Assembly (NCBI GenBank): GCA_025345505.1
Contig: JANVCC010000026.1
Span: 125,960 to 189,959 of the forward strand
Length of the DNA stretch: 64,000 nucleotides
Direction of reading: 5' to 3'
From: Todiramphus chloris collaris
Lineage: Eukaryota; Chordata; Aves; Coraciiformes; Alcedinidae
The notes under the pieces were generated by a model. That model was not told where the DNA came from and searched no databases. It worked only from the letters and a program-made list of their open reading frames with translations. Below are positions 53,801 to 61,900 of this stretch, one piece after another (positions within the stretch are counted from its first letter, which is position 1; each line of letters opens with the position of its first letter). The translations under genes and the position numbers were made by a program.

Positions 53801-56800
53801 GGGAGGTGCTTTATGTCCCATAAAAAGCTTTATCACTTCTATTATTTGGCCTTCTGAATGTCTACTGTTCTGTACTACACCTCTACAAGGGGAGGGAGCA
53901 AGCTGCAAAATGATGCTGTTAATCTTTCAGATGAAACACCTCCCTCCTGCTACTGCAGTGGCGATGAATGTGTCAACCCTGCCCAGTTAATGCTCACTCA
54001 AGTGTCACTTTGCACTTCCCCAAGGACAGAAATTGGTCTCCTGAGGAACAGTGAGAAACACCTGGGGCTTCCTACTTATTTCTTACAGGAAATTTGGCAC
54101 TTTTCTATCTAAGGGTGCCAAGGAAAAGTGTACCAGCAAGGCAGGATATTGTTAATCTGAATTTTCCCTGCCTTTTACAGTTGCACTGGCAGGTAATAGA
54201 TTTCCTGTATAAGACTTTTCAAATCTTGGAAGCTGGGCTAGTTCAGGTCTTTATCACTGCTGTCTGTATTTCTTGGAATGAATCACTGTTTGTTACTCAA
54301 GGCAGAAGTCTAGAAAAACAAGTTTTTATCAGAGTTAAATAACCTCTGAAGAAATTCTTAGCCTGGGCTATTTTCATGATGATTTTTCAGATCCATATTA
54401 TGCAGTTAGAAATTACATTAGTGGAACCCATCAATAAAGGGTTTCCCTATCTTGGGGAAAGTGTATCTACTTAATGTAAAGGAAAATAGAAGTTTTTCAT
54501 TCCAAGTAATTCTCTATGCCTCTTAGAGAATGTATGCCTCAAAGAAAAAAAAAATTAAAAAAAAAAAAAAAATCTAAGCTAGAGCTGCCAAGTCAGGTAA
54601 TTCACAGAGGTTTAGTGTGAAGATTGTGTTATTTTGGTTTTAGAAAGATACAAAACAATGCTTTGGACATTTCAGTCTGGGAAAAGGAGCACAACTTATA
54701 CAGTCATTTTAGCAGAAACTCTAAAATCTGCCTATTAAAAAGACCAAGGTGTGAATTTTTAGAGTTGCTTTATCTTAAGAGATCTGCTTTCAAATCATAG
54801 ATTCTCTGAGAAATCATTCTCTTTCCCAGTTAGATAACCAAACTGATTAGTAATTTTGGAATGTGGAGTCTTAAGAGAATAGATTACTTTCTTTAGATAT
54901 AAGGTTTCTGTTCAAGTCAGTAGGTGCCCAGGGAGTGCAGATGCCTGTTGCATATTCAGTAAATTATTTTAAAATTGCTTGCTCGTGTTTCTCTGAAGGT
55001 CTTTTTCTTGACTGTTTTTTATAGTTGGATCTTTACTACTCAAAGTACTTGCTGTAAGTGAAAACAAATGTGCTCAAGGATTATTTTACTAATTAATGGC
55101 TGCTTCTAGTGAATGATCTCAGGGTTAGCATATCAGAACTGTTTCCTGACGTAGGTTTCAGTGATGAGTTTCAGTCAGCTACCTCTTTGTGAAGGATTAT
55201 GATCATGTGAACATGTACTCTGGTCTCCTCACAATCCAATTGCTTCTGTACATCCTCTGCCATCCTCTCAGCTTTATGGGAACTCTAAGATATAGTTCAA
55301 TTATACTAAGGAACCCAAAATACCACTTGCACATGTGGCCTTTTCTCTGAATAGTGCAGAGGAAATTACTCTTCTCTTTCTTCTCCTGTGGAGGCCAAAA
55401 TAATCCCTTTCTTCTGAGAATATGCTTTTTAAAAAAAATAAAAATAATAATAAAAAAAAAAATTAAAAAAAAATCTGGTCTTTCTCTTTTCCTTCTCTTG
55501 TTTAAACTTTATTTGTGCACTCCTTATACCAGTTGCTGTTTCTGAACAGAGTAATAACATGTGGTGTCTTTCTTCTACTTCTGGGGAAACACTGAACTCC
55601 AGAATGGAGGATCCCATTTCCTCAGGGTTCAGCCATCCAGTGTTCTCAAAAGACTTCTACTTGAATAGAATGGTTGAGGTTAATGATCCTCTCAAGTTAG
55701 CCACCTTTTGAAATGTCCTTCAAAGGAAGTGGAGGGGCAACCCCATTCCATATATGAAGTAGAATTTCCAGTCTCTGACACACACACATAAGTGGAGTTG
55801 TTTGCTCCACAGAGAATTCCTACACTGAATACCAACTGTCCCCAAAAGTTACACGGAACCTTCGGCCTCTCTGTCAAATTACACAGCTTGCTCTTACTCA
55901 GCATTTCATTGCAAAATACGTTTTCTGGTTCTCCTCTAATTTACTTGACTTTGTGGTGATCCCTATGCCACTGGTAAGTGTATCTGTTGTGCACGCTGGA
56001 ACCCTGTCATCACTCATAAATGGACTACACGTCAGTACTAAACGTAGAGGCCGTAGAGCTTCCCTCGTCCTACTGCTGCGCTCTGGTTACCAACCTAAGC
56101 ACGTAATTGTGCATCAGACGCAGCATGGCATTAAAGCTGATGTTAAACTCATTAGGCAATGTGTCCTTCCAGTCTTTTTCCAAACTTGGTGCTGCCCAGG
56201 ACGGAGATTTCACCACATGGTGGGGAAATAAGAGTGTGCTCTTTGTTAGATGAATCATCTTGTCTTTGATTGCACTGGAAGAAACCTTTATTCATTTCTT
56301 TAGATGTGCTTTTGTTGTGAGCAACCTGTTCATTCATTCAGAGAACTCTGTAGCAAGTCCCAACATCTATTCACTATTTCTTACCCCTTGAATTGTTGCC
56401 TCTTGAAGATTATATTGAAAATTGTTTTATGTTTTCTTTTACGTCATCAAGTAAAGGATGAAATAGCATGCTTGTGCAGTCCTCCCAGATACACAGCCAC
56501 TGAGCTAAGAATTCCCACCTCGCAGTTCTGGTTTCAGACCTCTGAGGTTTGCATGCACCCTCCTTTACTATTATGGGCAGGGTCTGGCTTTTGTGCTGCC
56601 TGCTGGAAGCCATGTGGTCTACCAGCTAGACGGCTCAGCCAGGCCGCAAACAACTAACAAATGTGCTGTGGTCTTGCCTTGGTGTTTTCTACTGAGGGGC
56701 ATGTGTTGGCCCTGACCTGCGCAAGAGAACGCAGATTTTTGTACTGCTTCGCCATGTGCCACAAGCCTTCTTCTCTCTGACTGTGAGAGAGGGCAAAAGT

Positions 56801-57934
56801 TAAATCCCTGAGAATGGTCATCAGCATCTGTATTTATGCAAAGCTCTGTTTCCTTTAAACCCTTGAGAGTGATGGAGAAAAAGGGTGATTCAGAAATCAT
56901 TGCTGCTTCTGATTTAGTTAGGTGCCATAACTTGATTCCTTCGTACAATTCCTGGAATTTTATGACATTTACAGAAAACCAGCTTTATCCGTTGTGACAC
57001 TGTTGAGCGACTGTGGCCTATCTGCATTTCTTAAGCTGCAGGAGAAAGCAGACGTTCATGCATGGAAAAGTACCTGGTGTGGCCTTACTGGCAACTGAAG
57101 TACATTGAAAAATGAAATTTCCACCATATAGACCATAATACTTCCAGCCATTTTACTTTTTCAGCAATTCTACATCACTGAAAACAACCAAGAATTGGAA
57201 TTAGAGTCAGGAAGATGCATAAAAATCTTGGAAGAAAATCAATTCATTTTGGTTTTATCTAAATACTATTCTCAAAATCTGAATTTTCTGAATCTCACCT
57301 TCCAGTATGCACAACTTAAATTAATGTAGACTTAATATGGTGCATAAGAAAGAAATAAAAAGAATCCTTAATGTAGGTCATTTTCCTGTGGTATTTTCTC
57401 TGCAGCAGATCCATAAGGAAAGCAGAATTCACCCTTTTTTGCCTCATTTTCCTGTGATCCTTTTAATTCTTTAAAGCTCCTGTAATGATAGTGCGAACAC
57501 TTGGGTCATTTTTCCACTTTCAAGTTGCATTTTTGGCACTAGTTTTGGATCTCAGTAAAGGATGAGAAGGGTGATAGACTGTCCACGCACTGCAAGGGCA
57601 CCTAAAGGATTTCTGAGCAGGCAGCCCTGGGCCAGGAGGCAGCCAGTGGGATTCTGTTCAGATATTTCTACACCTATACTCCTGTCATGTTGCAGTCTAA
57701 TTTAGAATTTACCTAGGCTCTCTGGGTTCATTTCTGGCCACATAGCGTAACTCAGTTATGGGCTGTTGCCATTAACTCACTCGTACTTCTCTTTGTCACC
57801 AAAATCTTTTTTCTGTTTCCAGGTTTGGCAAGAAATCCCGACCTGCAATGTACGATGCAACCCCTATTGCTTATGAAGATTACAGCCCAGATGACAAACC
57901 TTTGGTTACACTGATTAAGACAAAAGATTTGTAA
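2803..57934 (+). CDS. DNER: DNER, 3' portion of gene (11 coding exons, N-terminus outside window)
   Basis: This is a single-pass type I membrane protein of neurons, known in mammals from dendrites (notably Purkinje cells) and proposed as a Notch ligand acting on glia; that ligand role has been disputed. The join is 2803-2897, 5295-5461, 21736-21881, 24687-24840, 27557-27670, 37659-37883, 42664-42786, 44857-44970, 46068-46199, 52084-52330, 57823-57934. It gives 542 residues, about the last three quarters of the roughly 737-residue mammalian protein. Order: conserved non-EGF region (about 1-112), EGF3-EGF10 (about 113-423), transmembrane helix (about 444-467), 75-residue tail ending LIKTKDL. 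All eight EGF units have six cysteines. EGF8 and EGF10 fit the calcium-binding EGF pattern. O-fucose sites (C-x4-S/T-C) are visible in EGF4, 5, 6, 8, 9 and 10, and O-glucose sites (C-x-S-x-P-C) in EGF4, 6, 8 and 10. All junction phases agree. Recognition is from memory of the family; no search was run. Confidence 0.97.
2898..5294 (+). other. DNER: DNER intron
   Basis: A 2.4-kb intron, GTAAGA to TTCTTAG. A CTCF-like motif is on the minus strand at 4682-4694. Otherwise I see AT-rich sequence with a short T run near 3230-3245 and no recognised repeat. Short open frames at 3305-3499 and 4392-4614 show no family resemblance. Confidence 0.8.
4682..4694 (-). promoter_or_regulatory. CTCF-like motif (candidate)
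   Basis: The + strand reads TGCTCCCTGGTGG; the reverse complement CCACCAGGGAGCA differs at one position from the CTCF core CCASYAGRKGGCA. It sits in a small GC-richer patch inside an AT-rich intron. Occupancy cannot be judged from sequence. Confidence 0.4.
5295..5461 (+). CDS. DNER: DNER coding exon (probably exon 4): non-EGF conserved region
   Basis: The 167-nt exon completes the split AAA codon and ends in phase 1 (G of a glycine codon). It encodes [15 protein letters not shown] through [13 protein letters not shown], a block nearly invariant with mammals and without EGF cysteine spacing. The acceptor is TTCTTAG and the donor GTGAGT starts at 5462. The open frame runs upstream to an ATG-like start at 5041, but only the part after the acceptor resembles DNER, so the start is set by splicing. 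Confidence 0.95.
7305..9557 (+). mobile_element. CR1 LINE copy 1, 5'-truncated, divergent subfamily
   Basis: This chicken-repeat-1 non-LTR retrotransposon lacks the 5' UTR, ORF1 and the endonuclease half of ORF2. It starts at the segment reading DREMVEF and runs through the reverse transcriptase to an ATTCTATG tail repeated three times at 9531-9554. The coding sequence is broken into three frames: 7330-7575 (closed by a stop), 7710-8228, and 8105-9466, which stays open for 453 codons. The catalytic motif FADD is intact at about 8660-8671. A deletion of about 5 nt near 8130, judged against copy 3, explains the frame change. It is clearly different from copies 2 and 3, so it belongs to another subfamily. 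The exact 5' end is uncertain by tens of bases. Confidence 0.95.
19323..20729 (+). mobile_element. CR1 LINE copy 2, 5'-truncated
   Basis: This covers the reverse-transcriptase part of CR1 ORF2 and the 3' end. Similarity to copy 3 begins at TGTGACACCC near 19323. It ends with ATTCTGTG and ATTCTATG at 20711-20726. The frame is broken: one extra base near 19600 relative to copy 3 (GACAGTTGTTTCCC against GACACCGTTTCCC) and a TGA in the segment near 19696. The catalytic box reads LADD rather than FADD. An open stretch of 290 codons remains at 19772-20644. It is a dead copy of the same young subfamily as copy 3. Confidence 0.95.
21736..21881 (+). CDS. DNER: DNER coding exon (probably exon 5): end of non-EGF region and first half of EGF3
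   Basis: The 146-nt exon takes the G of the previous exon (G|GC) and ends in phase 0 at GAG. It encodes [16 protein letters not shown] followed by the first three EGF3 cysteines (STC, LQC, GKC). The acceptor TTTTAAG lies after a T/A-rich tract, and the donor GTAAGG is at 21882. A second GT five bases on (GTAAAC at 21887) would shift frame and is less likely. This is the only exon pair in the window where an EGF unit is split at phase 0. Confidence 0.95.
21882..24686 (+). other. DNER: DNER intron
   Basis: A 2.8-kb AT-rich intron with no recognised repeat. A CTCF-like motif is on the minus strand at 23964-23976, in a short CpG-containing patch (about 23870-23970) that stands out from its surroundings. 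The acceptor is TTTGTAG just before 24687. Confidence 0.8.
23964..23976 (-). promoter_or_regulatory. CTCF-like motif (strong candidate)
   Basis: The + strand reads TGCCATCTAGTGT, so the minus strand is ACACTAGATGGCA. That matches the CTCF core CCASYAGRKGGCA at all but the first position. It lies about 0.7 kb before the exon at 24687. This is a motif match only. Confidence 0.5.
24687..24840 (+). CDS. DNER: DNER coding exon (probably exon 6): second half of EGF3 and most of EGF4
   Basis: The 154-nt exon runs phase 0 to phase 1. It encodes [18 protein letters not shown], closing EGF3, then [15 protein letters not shown] and SFTCSCPPG of EGF4. EGF4 carries an O-glucose site (CQSQPC), an O-fucose site (QNNST before C3) and an N-linked sequon. 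The middle of EGF4 (DVAQKHNRN) is the most divergent part relative to mammals. The donor GTAAGT at 24841 is near consensus. Confidence 0.96.
24841..27556 (+). other. DNER: DNER intron
   Basis: A 2.7-kb AT-rich intron, GTAAGT to TTTGTAG, with a short A run near 25996. I see no repeat family, motif or coding signal. The open frames at 26549-26752 and 26900-27109 have no family resemblance. Confidence 0.8.
27557..27670 (+). CDS. DNER: DNER coding exon (probably exon 7): end of EGF4 and most of EGF5
   Basis: The 114-nt exon is phase 1 to phase 1, encoding GYTGELC (closing EGF4) and [15 protein letters not shown] to FSCQCPEG of EGF5. EGF5 has an O-fucose site but no O-glucose site. The acceptor is TTTGTAG and the donor GTAAAC is at 27671. 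The symmetric phase means skipping it would keep frame. Confidence 0.96.
28915..29500. other. GC-rich island inside intron, identity unknown
   Basis: About 0.6 kb of markedly GC-rich sequence with many CTG/CAG-type words sits in an AT-rich intron. Overlapping open frames of 111-170 codons exist in several frames on both strands (28880-29350, 28917-29384 and 28999-29511 on +; 28970-29413 and 29011-29346 on -), which is what low-stop GC-rich DNA produces. I recognise no protein family and no repeat family. It could be an unlisted repeat, an old GC-rich element or a regulatory island. Confidence 0.5.
29094..29144 (+). repeat. 11-bp purine minisatellite (AGAGGGAGAGG)n
   Basis: Four consecutive 11-bp units AGAGGGAGAGG run from 29101, the last with a substitution, preceded by a partial unit. 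All bases on the + strand are purines up to the ATGGG at the end. The period is not a multiple of three, so the translated frames all read as Arg/Glu/Gly strings. Confidence 0.9.
32141..32163 (+). repeat. Poly-T run (23 nt)
   Basis: There are 23 consecutive T residues, directly after AAAGGTGGGG. No recognisable retroposed body is attached on either side, so it is listed as a simple repeat. Confidence 0.9.
32284..32336. repeat. TA/CA compound microsatellite
   Basis: Alternating TA units, then CA units, then TA units again form a near-palindromic compound dinucleotide repeat. It is likely polymorphic in length. Confidence 0.9.
35198..35392 (+). repeat. T/G-rich low-complexity tract
   Basis: About 190 bases almost without A or C, made of degenerate TTTG and TTTGG words with G-runs of 3-4. 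It gives long hydrophobic pseudo-ORFs on + (35004-35463) and Lys-rich ones on -. Similar tracts lie at about 718-832 and 2203-2302. Confidence 0.85.
37659..37883 (+). CDS. DNER: DNER coding exon (probably exon 8): EGF6 and EGF7
   Basis: The 225-nt exon is phase 1 to phase 1. It encodes GFLGTSC (closing EGF5), [15 protein letters not shown] to TGPTC (EGF6) and [14 protein letters not shown] to CLCIPG (most of EGF7). EGF6 has both O-glucose (CASSPC) and O-fucose sites; EGF7 has a shortened second loop (CAHGIC) and neither site. This exon carries two EGF units without an intron between them. The donor at 37884 is GTTTGT, which is weak; reading through gives a stop two codons later. The ORF start at 37613 is spurious because it precedes the acceptor. 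Confidence 0.95.
37884..42663 (+). other. DNER: DNER intron, 4.8 kb
   Basis: AT-rich sequence with a GC-richer patch at about 41340-41610 and a purine tract with an 11-G run at about 42056-42140. A 30-nt microexon candidate lies at 39832-39861 (see findings). No interspersed repeat is recognised. The acceptor is CGATTTAG before 42664. Confidence 0.8.
42056..42140 (+). repeat. Purine tract with 11-G run
   Basis: GAAA/AAG-rich purine sequence is interrupted by 11 consecutive G at 42083-42093. Almost no pyrimidine occurs over about 80 bases. Confidence 0.85.
42664..42786 (+). CDS. DNER: DNER coding exon (probably exon 9): end of EGF7 and EGF8
   Basis: The 123-nt exon is phase 1 to phase 1, encoding GYHGLYC (closing EGF7) then [18 protein letters not shown] to [11 protein letters not shown] of EGF8. 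E-Y-N-E-C and C-R-D-x4-Y-E-C fit the calcium-binding EGF pattern. O-glucose (CLSAPC) and O-fucose sites are present. The donor is GTAGAG at 42787. Confidence 0.96.
42787..44856 (+). other. DNER: DNER intron, 2.1 kb
   Basis: It holds a 12-G run at 43937-43948 and a GC-rich, C-rich patch at about 44041-44300 that is open on both strands but resembles no protein. The rest is AT-rich with no recognised repeat. The acceptor is TTTTCAG before 44857. Confidence 0.8.
44857..44970 (+). CDS. DNER: DNER coding exon (probably exon 10): end of EGF8 and most of EGF9; GC donor
   Basis: The 114-nt exon is phase 1 to phase 1, encoding RHC (closing EGF8), [15 protein letters not shown] and [11 protein letters not shown] of EGF9. 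EGF9 has an O-fucose site and the sequon NAT. The exon ends GCAG and is followed by GCAAGT, so the donor is GC rather than GT. The next exon must be entered in phase 1 (G|GT GAA GAA TGT); the nearest GT, at 44975, would create AAG TGA and stop. The GC-AG assignment is therefore forced by reading frame. Confidence 0.95.
44971..46067 (+). other. DNER: DNER intron of GC-AG class
   Basis: A 1.1-kb AT-rich intron with the 5' end GCAAGT and the 3' end ATATAAG after a long T run (46042-46054). No repeat or gene is recognised in it. Confidence 0.85.
46068..46199 (+). CDS. DNER: DNER coding exon (probably exon 11): end of EGF9 and EGF10
   Basis: The 132-nt exon is phase 1 to phase 1, encoding GEEC (closing EGF9) and [18 protein letters not shown] to [14 protein letters not shown] of EGF10, the last EGF before the membrane. 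D-V-N-D-C with C-I-D-x4-Y-T-C fits the calcium-binding EGF pattern; I recall the mammalian protein having NEC where this has NDC. O-glucose (CDSNPC) and O-fucose sites are present. The donor GTAAGT at 46200 is consensus. Confidence 0.96.
47307..49003 (+). mobile_element. CR1 LINE copy 3, 5'-truncated, young subfamily
   Basis: It starts in the linker before the reverse transcriptase (reads [17 protein letters not shown]) and runs to two ATTCTATG units at 48986-49001. The first 350 codons are open (47307-48359) and include SMGPDGIH, the RT core and an intact FADD box. A deletion of 10 nt relative to copy 2 near 48254, a TGA near 48548 and a 1-nt loss near 48577 (CTGGTAAAGG against CTGGTGAAAGG) break the rest. 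It differs from copy 2 at only about six of the first 245 shared bases by eye, so both came from a recently active source. Confidence 0.95.
50661..50710 (-). mobile_element. Possible CR1 3'-end fragment
   Basis: ATGGAATCACTGAATGATTC followed by CTCTAAAG resembles the reverse complement of an avian CR1 3' end (AATCACAGAATGATTC, then the CTCTAAAG block). The match is short and partly degraded; it could be chance. Confidence 0.35.
52084..52330 (+). CDS. DNER: DNER coding exon (probably exon 12): juxtamembrane, transmembrane helix and most of the tail
   Basis: The 247-nt exon is phase 1 to phase 2. It encodes the juxtamembrane stretch [19 protein letters not shown], a hydrophobic helix from about [12 protein letters not shown] to LIVGIC, the stop-transfer RISRIEYQ, and the tail to IRHAR. 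The tail contains Y-E-E-F, a YxxΦ sorting signal that in mammals directs DNER to dendrites through AP-1. The donor at 52331 is GTTTGT, weak; read-through would add six residues (VLGMVI) before a stop and lose the last 36 residues. Confidence 0.97.
52836..53600 (-). mobile_element. Ancient, decayed CR1 LINE
   Basis: Words in fixed order match the reverse complement of old CR1 families as seen in turtles and crocodilians: GGGCTGGAAGGGCTTCGAGAG at the start, then AGTTAGAAAG...ATCCAACCTGGA, then CTAAGCCATTC, then GTCCCTAAAGCTGGAAGTAG, then ATCACCTC and CATTCCTGTTTGTACATC, then CACCCCAAGATCCT. All are degraded, which implies an insertion much older than copies 1-3. The 3' limit is uncertain. Confidence 0.75.
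54541..54573. repeat. A-rich simple repeat
   Basis: Two A runs separated by TT. A similar A/T-rich run with TAA units lies at 55430-55472. Neither is attached to a recognised retroposed body. Confidence 0.8.
57823..57934 (+). CDS. DNER: DNER last coding exon: C-terminal tail and stop
   Basis: 112 coding nt complete AG|G and encode [20 protein letters not shown] through [11 protein letters not shown], then TAA at 57932-57934. The C-terminus matches mammalian DNER almost exactly; the segment DATPIA differs by one residue from my recollection of the mammalian form. The acceptor TTTCCAG is strong. The exon continues into the 3' UTR. Confidence 0.98.
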
Positions 57935-58596
57935 TCTAGTGTATCTTTTTTGGATTATTTTTCAAAAGGATGAGCTACTAACCTAATTTAAATATTTTTA
58001 AGAACGCTTAAGTAATTTAAACCATTAGATGCTTCAGAATTTTCTGTAGAATATTTAAGAATCAATTTTCTGCAGCTTTTAGTTTGGGAAAATATTTTAA
58101 AAGAGAATTTGTGAACTTCATGAATTACATTTTAATGTACCTTGAGCTCTAGAAACTATAAGCTTCTGATAGTGTGTGCTTTTTTCTTGGTAGACACTAT
58201 TACTAAACCCAGATGAGTTTCTCGTGGTTGTTACAGAACAGAAAACAGTACTTAATGAGGAGTTCTTTATGACATGTCAGTGCCAGCTTTCTCCGTAGAG
58301 GTAGGAAAAATGTGAAGTATAATATGATATATAATATATCCATGAATTAAAAAAGTCTAAAATGTTTGTGTTGTGAAAAAGAAACTAGTAAAAATTATTA
58401 TTATTCCTAATCTGAATGAATTAGCTTTTGCCTTATTCCATGCATGGATAGTTAACCTATTTCTCCAGTATTTCCTGAAAGTTGCTGAAACATACTCTTG
58501 AGTTGATGTTTGACATTTTTGTAATAGTATTCAGGCCAGGCCTTGTATAATAATTAAAGTGCCTCTTGGGGCAAAGTCAGGGCAAGATCCTTTAAA

Positions 58597-58634
58597 CATT
58601 GAAATCAATGAGAGAACTTCCATTGACTTCAGTG
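58597..58634. repeat. Inverted repeat in 3' UTR, MITE-like
   Basis: The left arm CATTGAAATCAATG (58597-58610) and right arm CATTGACTTCAGTG (58621-58634) pair at 12 of 14 positions around a 10-nt loop. The flanks (GCAAGATCC left, GGATTGGATCC right) extend the symmetry. The words resemble old palindromic amniote repeats built from CATTGACTTCAATGG; I cannot name the family with certainty. Confidence 0.6.
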
Positions 58635-58888
58635 GGCATGGGATTGGATCCTACAATTGGACCTAATCTATATTTTTCTTTAAAGGTTAAAGTTTTTTAT
58701 ATTGTGAGTAAACTAAGCATATGGTTTGAGTTGTTTGTTTCCTAAAGGTTGTTGATGTACAGTATTGTTTCATGAAATATTGTGTATTTCTCATAGTGCT
58801 TCTTATTTAGGATCAGTATGAGATTTTTGTGGCTGTATTTGATTGCTTATGGGCTTCGTAAAATTCTCGCTTATTTCAGAAAATATTG

Positions 58889-58894
58889 AATAAA
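58889..58894 (+). promoter_or_regulatory. DNER: Poly(A) signal AATAAA of DNER
   Basis: A canonical hexamer about 955 nt after the stop, followed at 15-40 nt by T/G-rich sequence (CTGTTTCTTGGTTTTTC) that fits a downstream element. Cleavage is expected near 58905-58915. Confidence 0.85.
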
Positions 58895-58915
58895 TGTTAT
58901 CAAGTGAAGATTGCA

Positions 58916-61900
58916 GCTGTTTCTTGGTTTTTCTTCATTTGAAAGTTCAGTGTTGCCTGTGCATTTGAAAGGGCATGATCACATAATGTGTATAAATAAT
59001 GCCAAAAAAGGTATTCTGGCTGTTAATTGGAAAAGGAAAAAATGGGCTTTGTTACTAAGGTAATCTCTCAAAAGCGAGACAAACATGCCTGCAGATCTGG
59101 GCTCTAAGCTCTAGCAAGAGTAAGGTTTTGTCACAGGGCAGCCAGTTTATGAGGATAGGCTTGACCTGACTTGGTGTTTCTCGGAGGGGAGGCTGCCACT
59201 GCATGGCACAGAACACACACAGCAGCTGCCCACAGATCCTGCTTCATGGGGCTGTGCTGCGTCCAGGCAGTGCTTTTGCACTAAGGGCTAAGCTCTGGTT
59301 GGACTTTCTGAATGTTGGGAAATCTTGGAATGCATCCCAAATCTTTATATTTCACATAAATAATTTTTACAGGCAGAAAAAAAGATGTCACTGGGCACTG
59401 TGATCATCTCTGTATGAGGACAGCCATTGTCTTGGGCGGTCCTTCCCTTTCCTCACAGCTTCTGACATCTCCAGACCTCACATCACCCACTACAGACAAA
59501 TGGAATTGGAACTGGAGAGACAAAAAAAACCTACCACTGGTATTACTGTCTTGTTTATACGGGCAGAGCGCATCCAGTATGTTACTTAAAATTTTCAGTT
59601 TCATTATTATTACAGTTTCTGGTTATAGTCATAGCAATTGAATTATTTTCCGCATCTTGCACAATTAGTGTTGACAAGAGGTAGGCAAATTATTGCAAAT
59701 CAAACTGTTAGAGTTGCTGATCTGTGATTTTTATTGTAAGGTTCCCCTTCTAGTTGGCCACCAAAGGAAAAATAACAGAGTAAATGCAGCAGCTATGGGC
59801 CGAATTTGAAATGTTAGAAAGGAAAGCAAATAAAAGATATTTTGGTAGAAAGGTTGAGTGTCGAAGGGAAGCACTACTCAGAGAACTTTCTTACCCTTTG
59901 GAATGTCCGGATGGTGAATATGCTGGTTTGTAGCACCATGCTGTGTTTGAGAGATGGAAATGCCAAATGCATCTCAGAAATCCAGAGTACCTTGCCTGAC
60001 ATCCTGTATCTGCTACCATGGGCTTTCAGGGATGTTGGCCCAAGGCAGTAATTACTAGCCAGAGACCTAAACAAACTAGATTCAAGCCCCTCTTTCATTC
60101 CTGAGGCAGAGTTTAGTATGGCAAAGGTTGTGTGTTTGTACCTGCTGGCTGTCAGAGTAGCTTTTTCATGGGTACCTTTTGCTGCTTATGCTTTATTCTG
60201 GGTATGGAAACTTCTGTTTATGGTGAATTCTAGGAATGTTTTAAAGAACCCCTTAAAGAGAAGGGTCAAGAACCAGCTAATACCCTGTGCCATTTGTTGT
60301 AACTTTCCTGGTAGAGGGGCAAGTACTCTGTTGTTATCAGTGATTTGCTAATCAAAAAGGAAATACTCATTCTTCTGTGCCTTTTCAGTTGTAAAATATT
60401 GGTTTGTCTTCAAAGAGGTGCAAATCCATAGAAAGTAGGGAAACAAGAAACTCTGTTTTTTGTTCGAGGGAACATAGGTGTTTGTAGCCCATATTTTAGG
60501 AGAGCAATGAGCAGCAGCCTTTCTGCATACAAATCACACTTTGGTAGTGATTCTTGACCATCCTGTATTTCTCTCAAGTGACTGACCTGAAAGATAAGTA
60601 ATTTGTGAGGAGCTATTTTCCTGTCAGCTTGCAGCCTTTAGCTTCTGTAAATCATCCTGTGCTTCCTATGAATTGTGCTTGGAAGATTACTTTTGCTCCT
60701 TCCAATTTATTTTATTGAACTCTGAAGGCATGTTAAGCATGCGCTGTGCCTGAATCCATGCACTTCAGAGATGCTTGTGAAGCACCATGCTGCCTGCCAG
60801 ATGGAGCAGCCCTCAGACCCGCAGGGAAGAAACCCATCCTGAGTCTTTGTCCCGGCTCTGAAGCTGCTAGAACAAGTTGGTTACCATTGACAGTTGGAAC
60901 TAAATGATCTTTAAGGTGTCTTCCAACCCACAGCATTCTATGATTATATTGCAGATCATGTTTTCCTGCAGATATACATGGGTAAGGACAAAGGACACTG
61001 GTTGTTCCATATCCTTTTCCCAAATCAGAGGAGAATTATTCTGTATAAGGAGCAAATACAGGTGTGGAGCAAATACCATCTGCTGTTCAGGTTTTTTTTT
61101 GTTTTTGCTGTAAAACACAAATGCAGAAAGGGGTGATCGTGTGTGCTCTTCCTCTGGCAATGGGCTAACAGCCTCCAGCTCCTCCTGCAGATGGAGGCAA
61201 GTCTCCAGGCTTGTCATTGACTTCCACTACTTGTGCACTCCCCAAGTCTGGCATTTCTTTTCTTCCTCTTCCCTCTGGAAATACGAGAATATTGAGTGGA
61301 AATACGAGTGCTTTTCCCCTGACAGTATTGATGTCTATTCTCACAGTGAAACTTCAATCATAGTGTTGATCTTGGCTTCATTTTTGCAAACAGCTTGGCC
61401 TACCTCCAGCAGGGCTTTCTTGAGAAATGCCTGAGCAGATCTGACATTCTCGGAGATGTATAGTTTCTCTTTGGATAACAATAGGCACCTGATGATGAAT
61501 AAGTTCAATGCCTATGAATAGTATTTTCTGTGTGGATGGCTGAGAAGAATTAAACAGCCCCTCCCCACTTGTGCTGCCGGAGTTATGCCCACAGGGAACT
61601 CCTTTGCCCCTTCATGAGGCTAAATTTTTTTTGCCCGTAATTTCTCTGACAATCCCTTTTCATTTTGCTCACAGTTGCCCAGCTTTGTCAGAGCAGACTG
61701 GCACACTGCATTGGACAGAGCTGTGTCCCATCCTTAGAGCTGAGCAAATCCAGCCCATTGTCCCTTTGGGTGCCTCCAGCCCAGTTTCTGTGTGATCTGT
61801 TTGCTGCATGACCAGCTTTGGAAACCCCTTGTCTTTCCTACTGCCATTTTTCAAAGGTTCACGTGCTGATGGGCTCCGACTGGGCTGAAATTGCTCTTTG

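Larger units (their letters stand above)
52331..57822 (+). other. DNER: DNER last intron, 5.5 kb
   Basis: It contains an ancient CR1 on the minus strand (about 52836-53600), an A-rich run at 54541-54573 and another at 55430-55472. The rest is unique sequence with a few CpG-containing stretches near 55950-56110. No other exon is recognised. The acceptor is TTCTGTTTCCAG. Confidence 0.8.
57935..58912 (+). other. DNER: DNER 3' UTR
   Basis: About 980 nt of AT-rich sequence run from the stop to the inferred cleavage site. Possible weaker upstream poly(A) hexamers ATTAAA occur at 58346 and 58553. An inverted repeat sits at 58597-58634. The end is inferred from the AATAAA at 58889 and the T/G-rich sequence after 58917. 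Confidence 0.8.

Noticed and set aside
58346-58558. Upstream ATTAAA hexamers as the main DNER poly(A) signals
   Set aside because: They are weaker than the AATAAA at 58889, which has a fitting T/G-rich downstream element; they may serve as minor sites.
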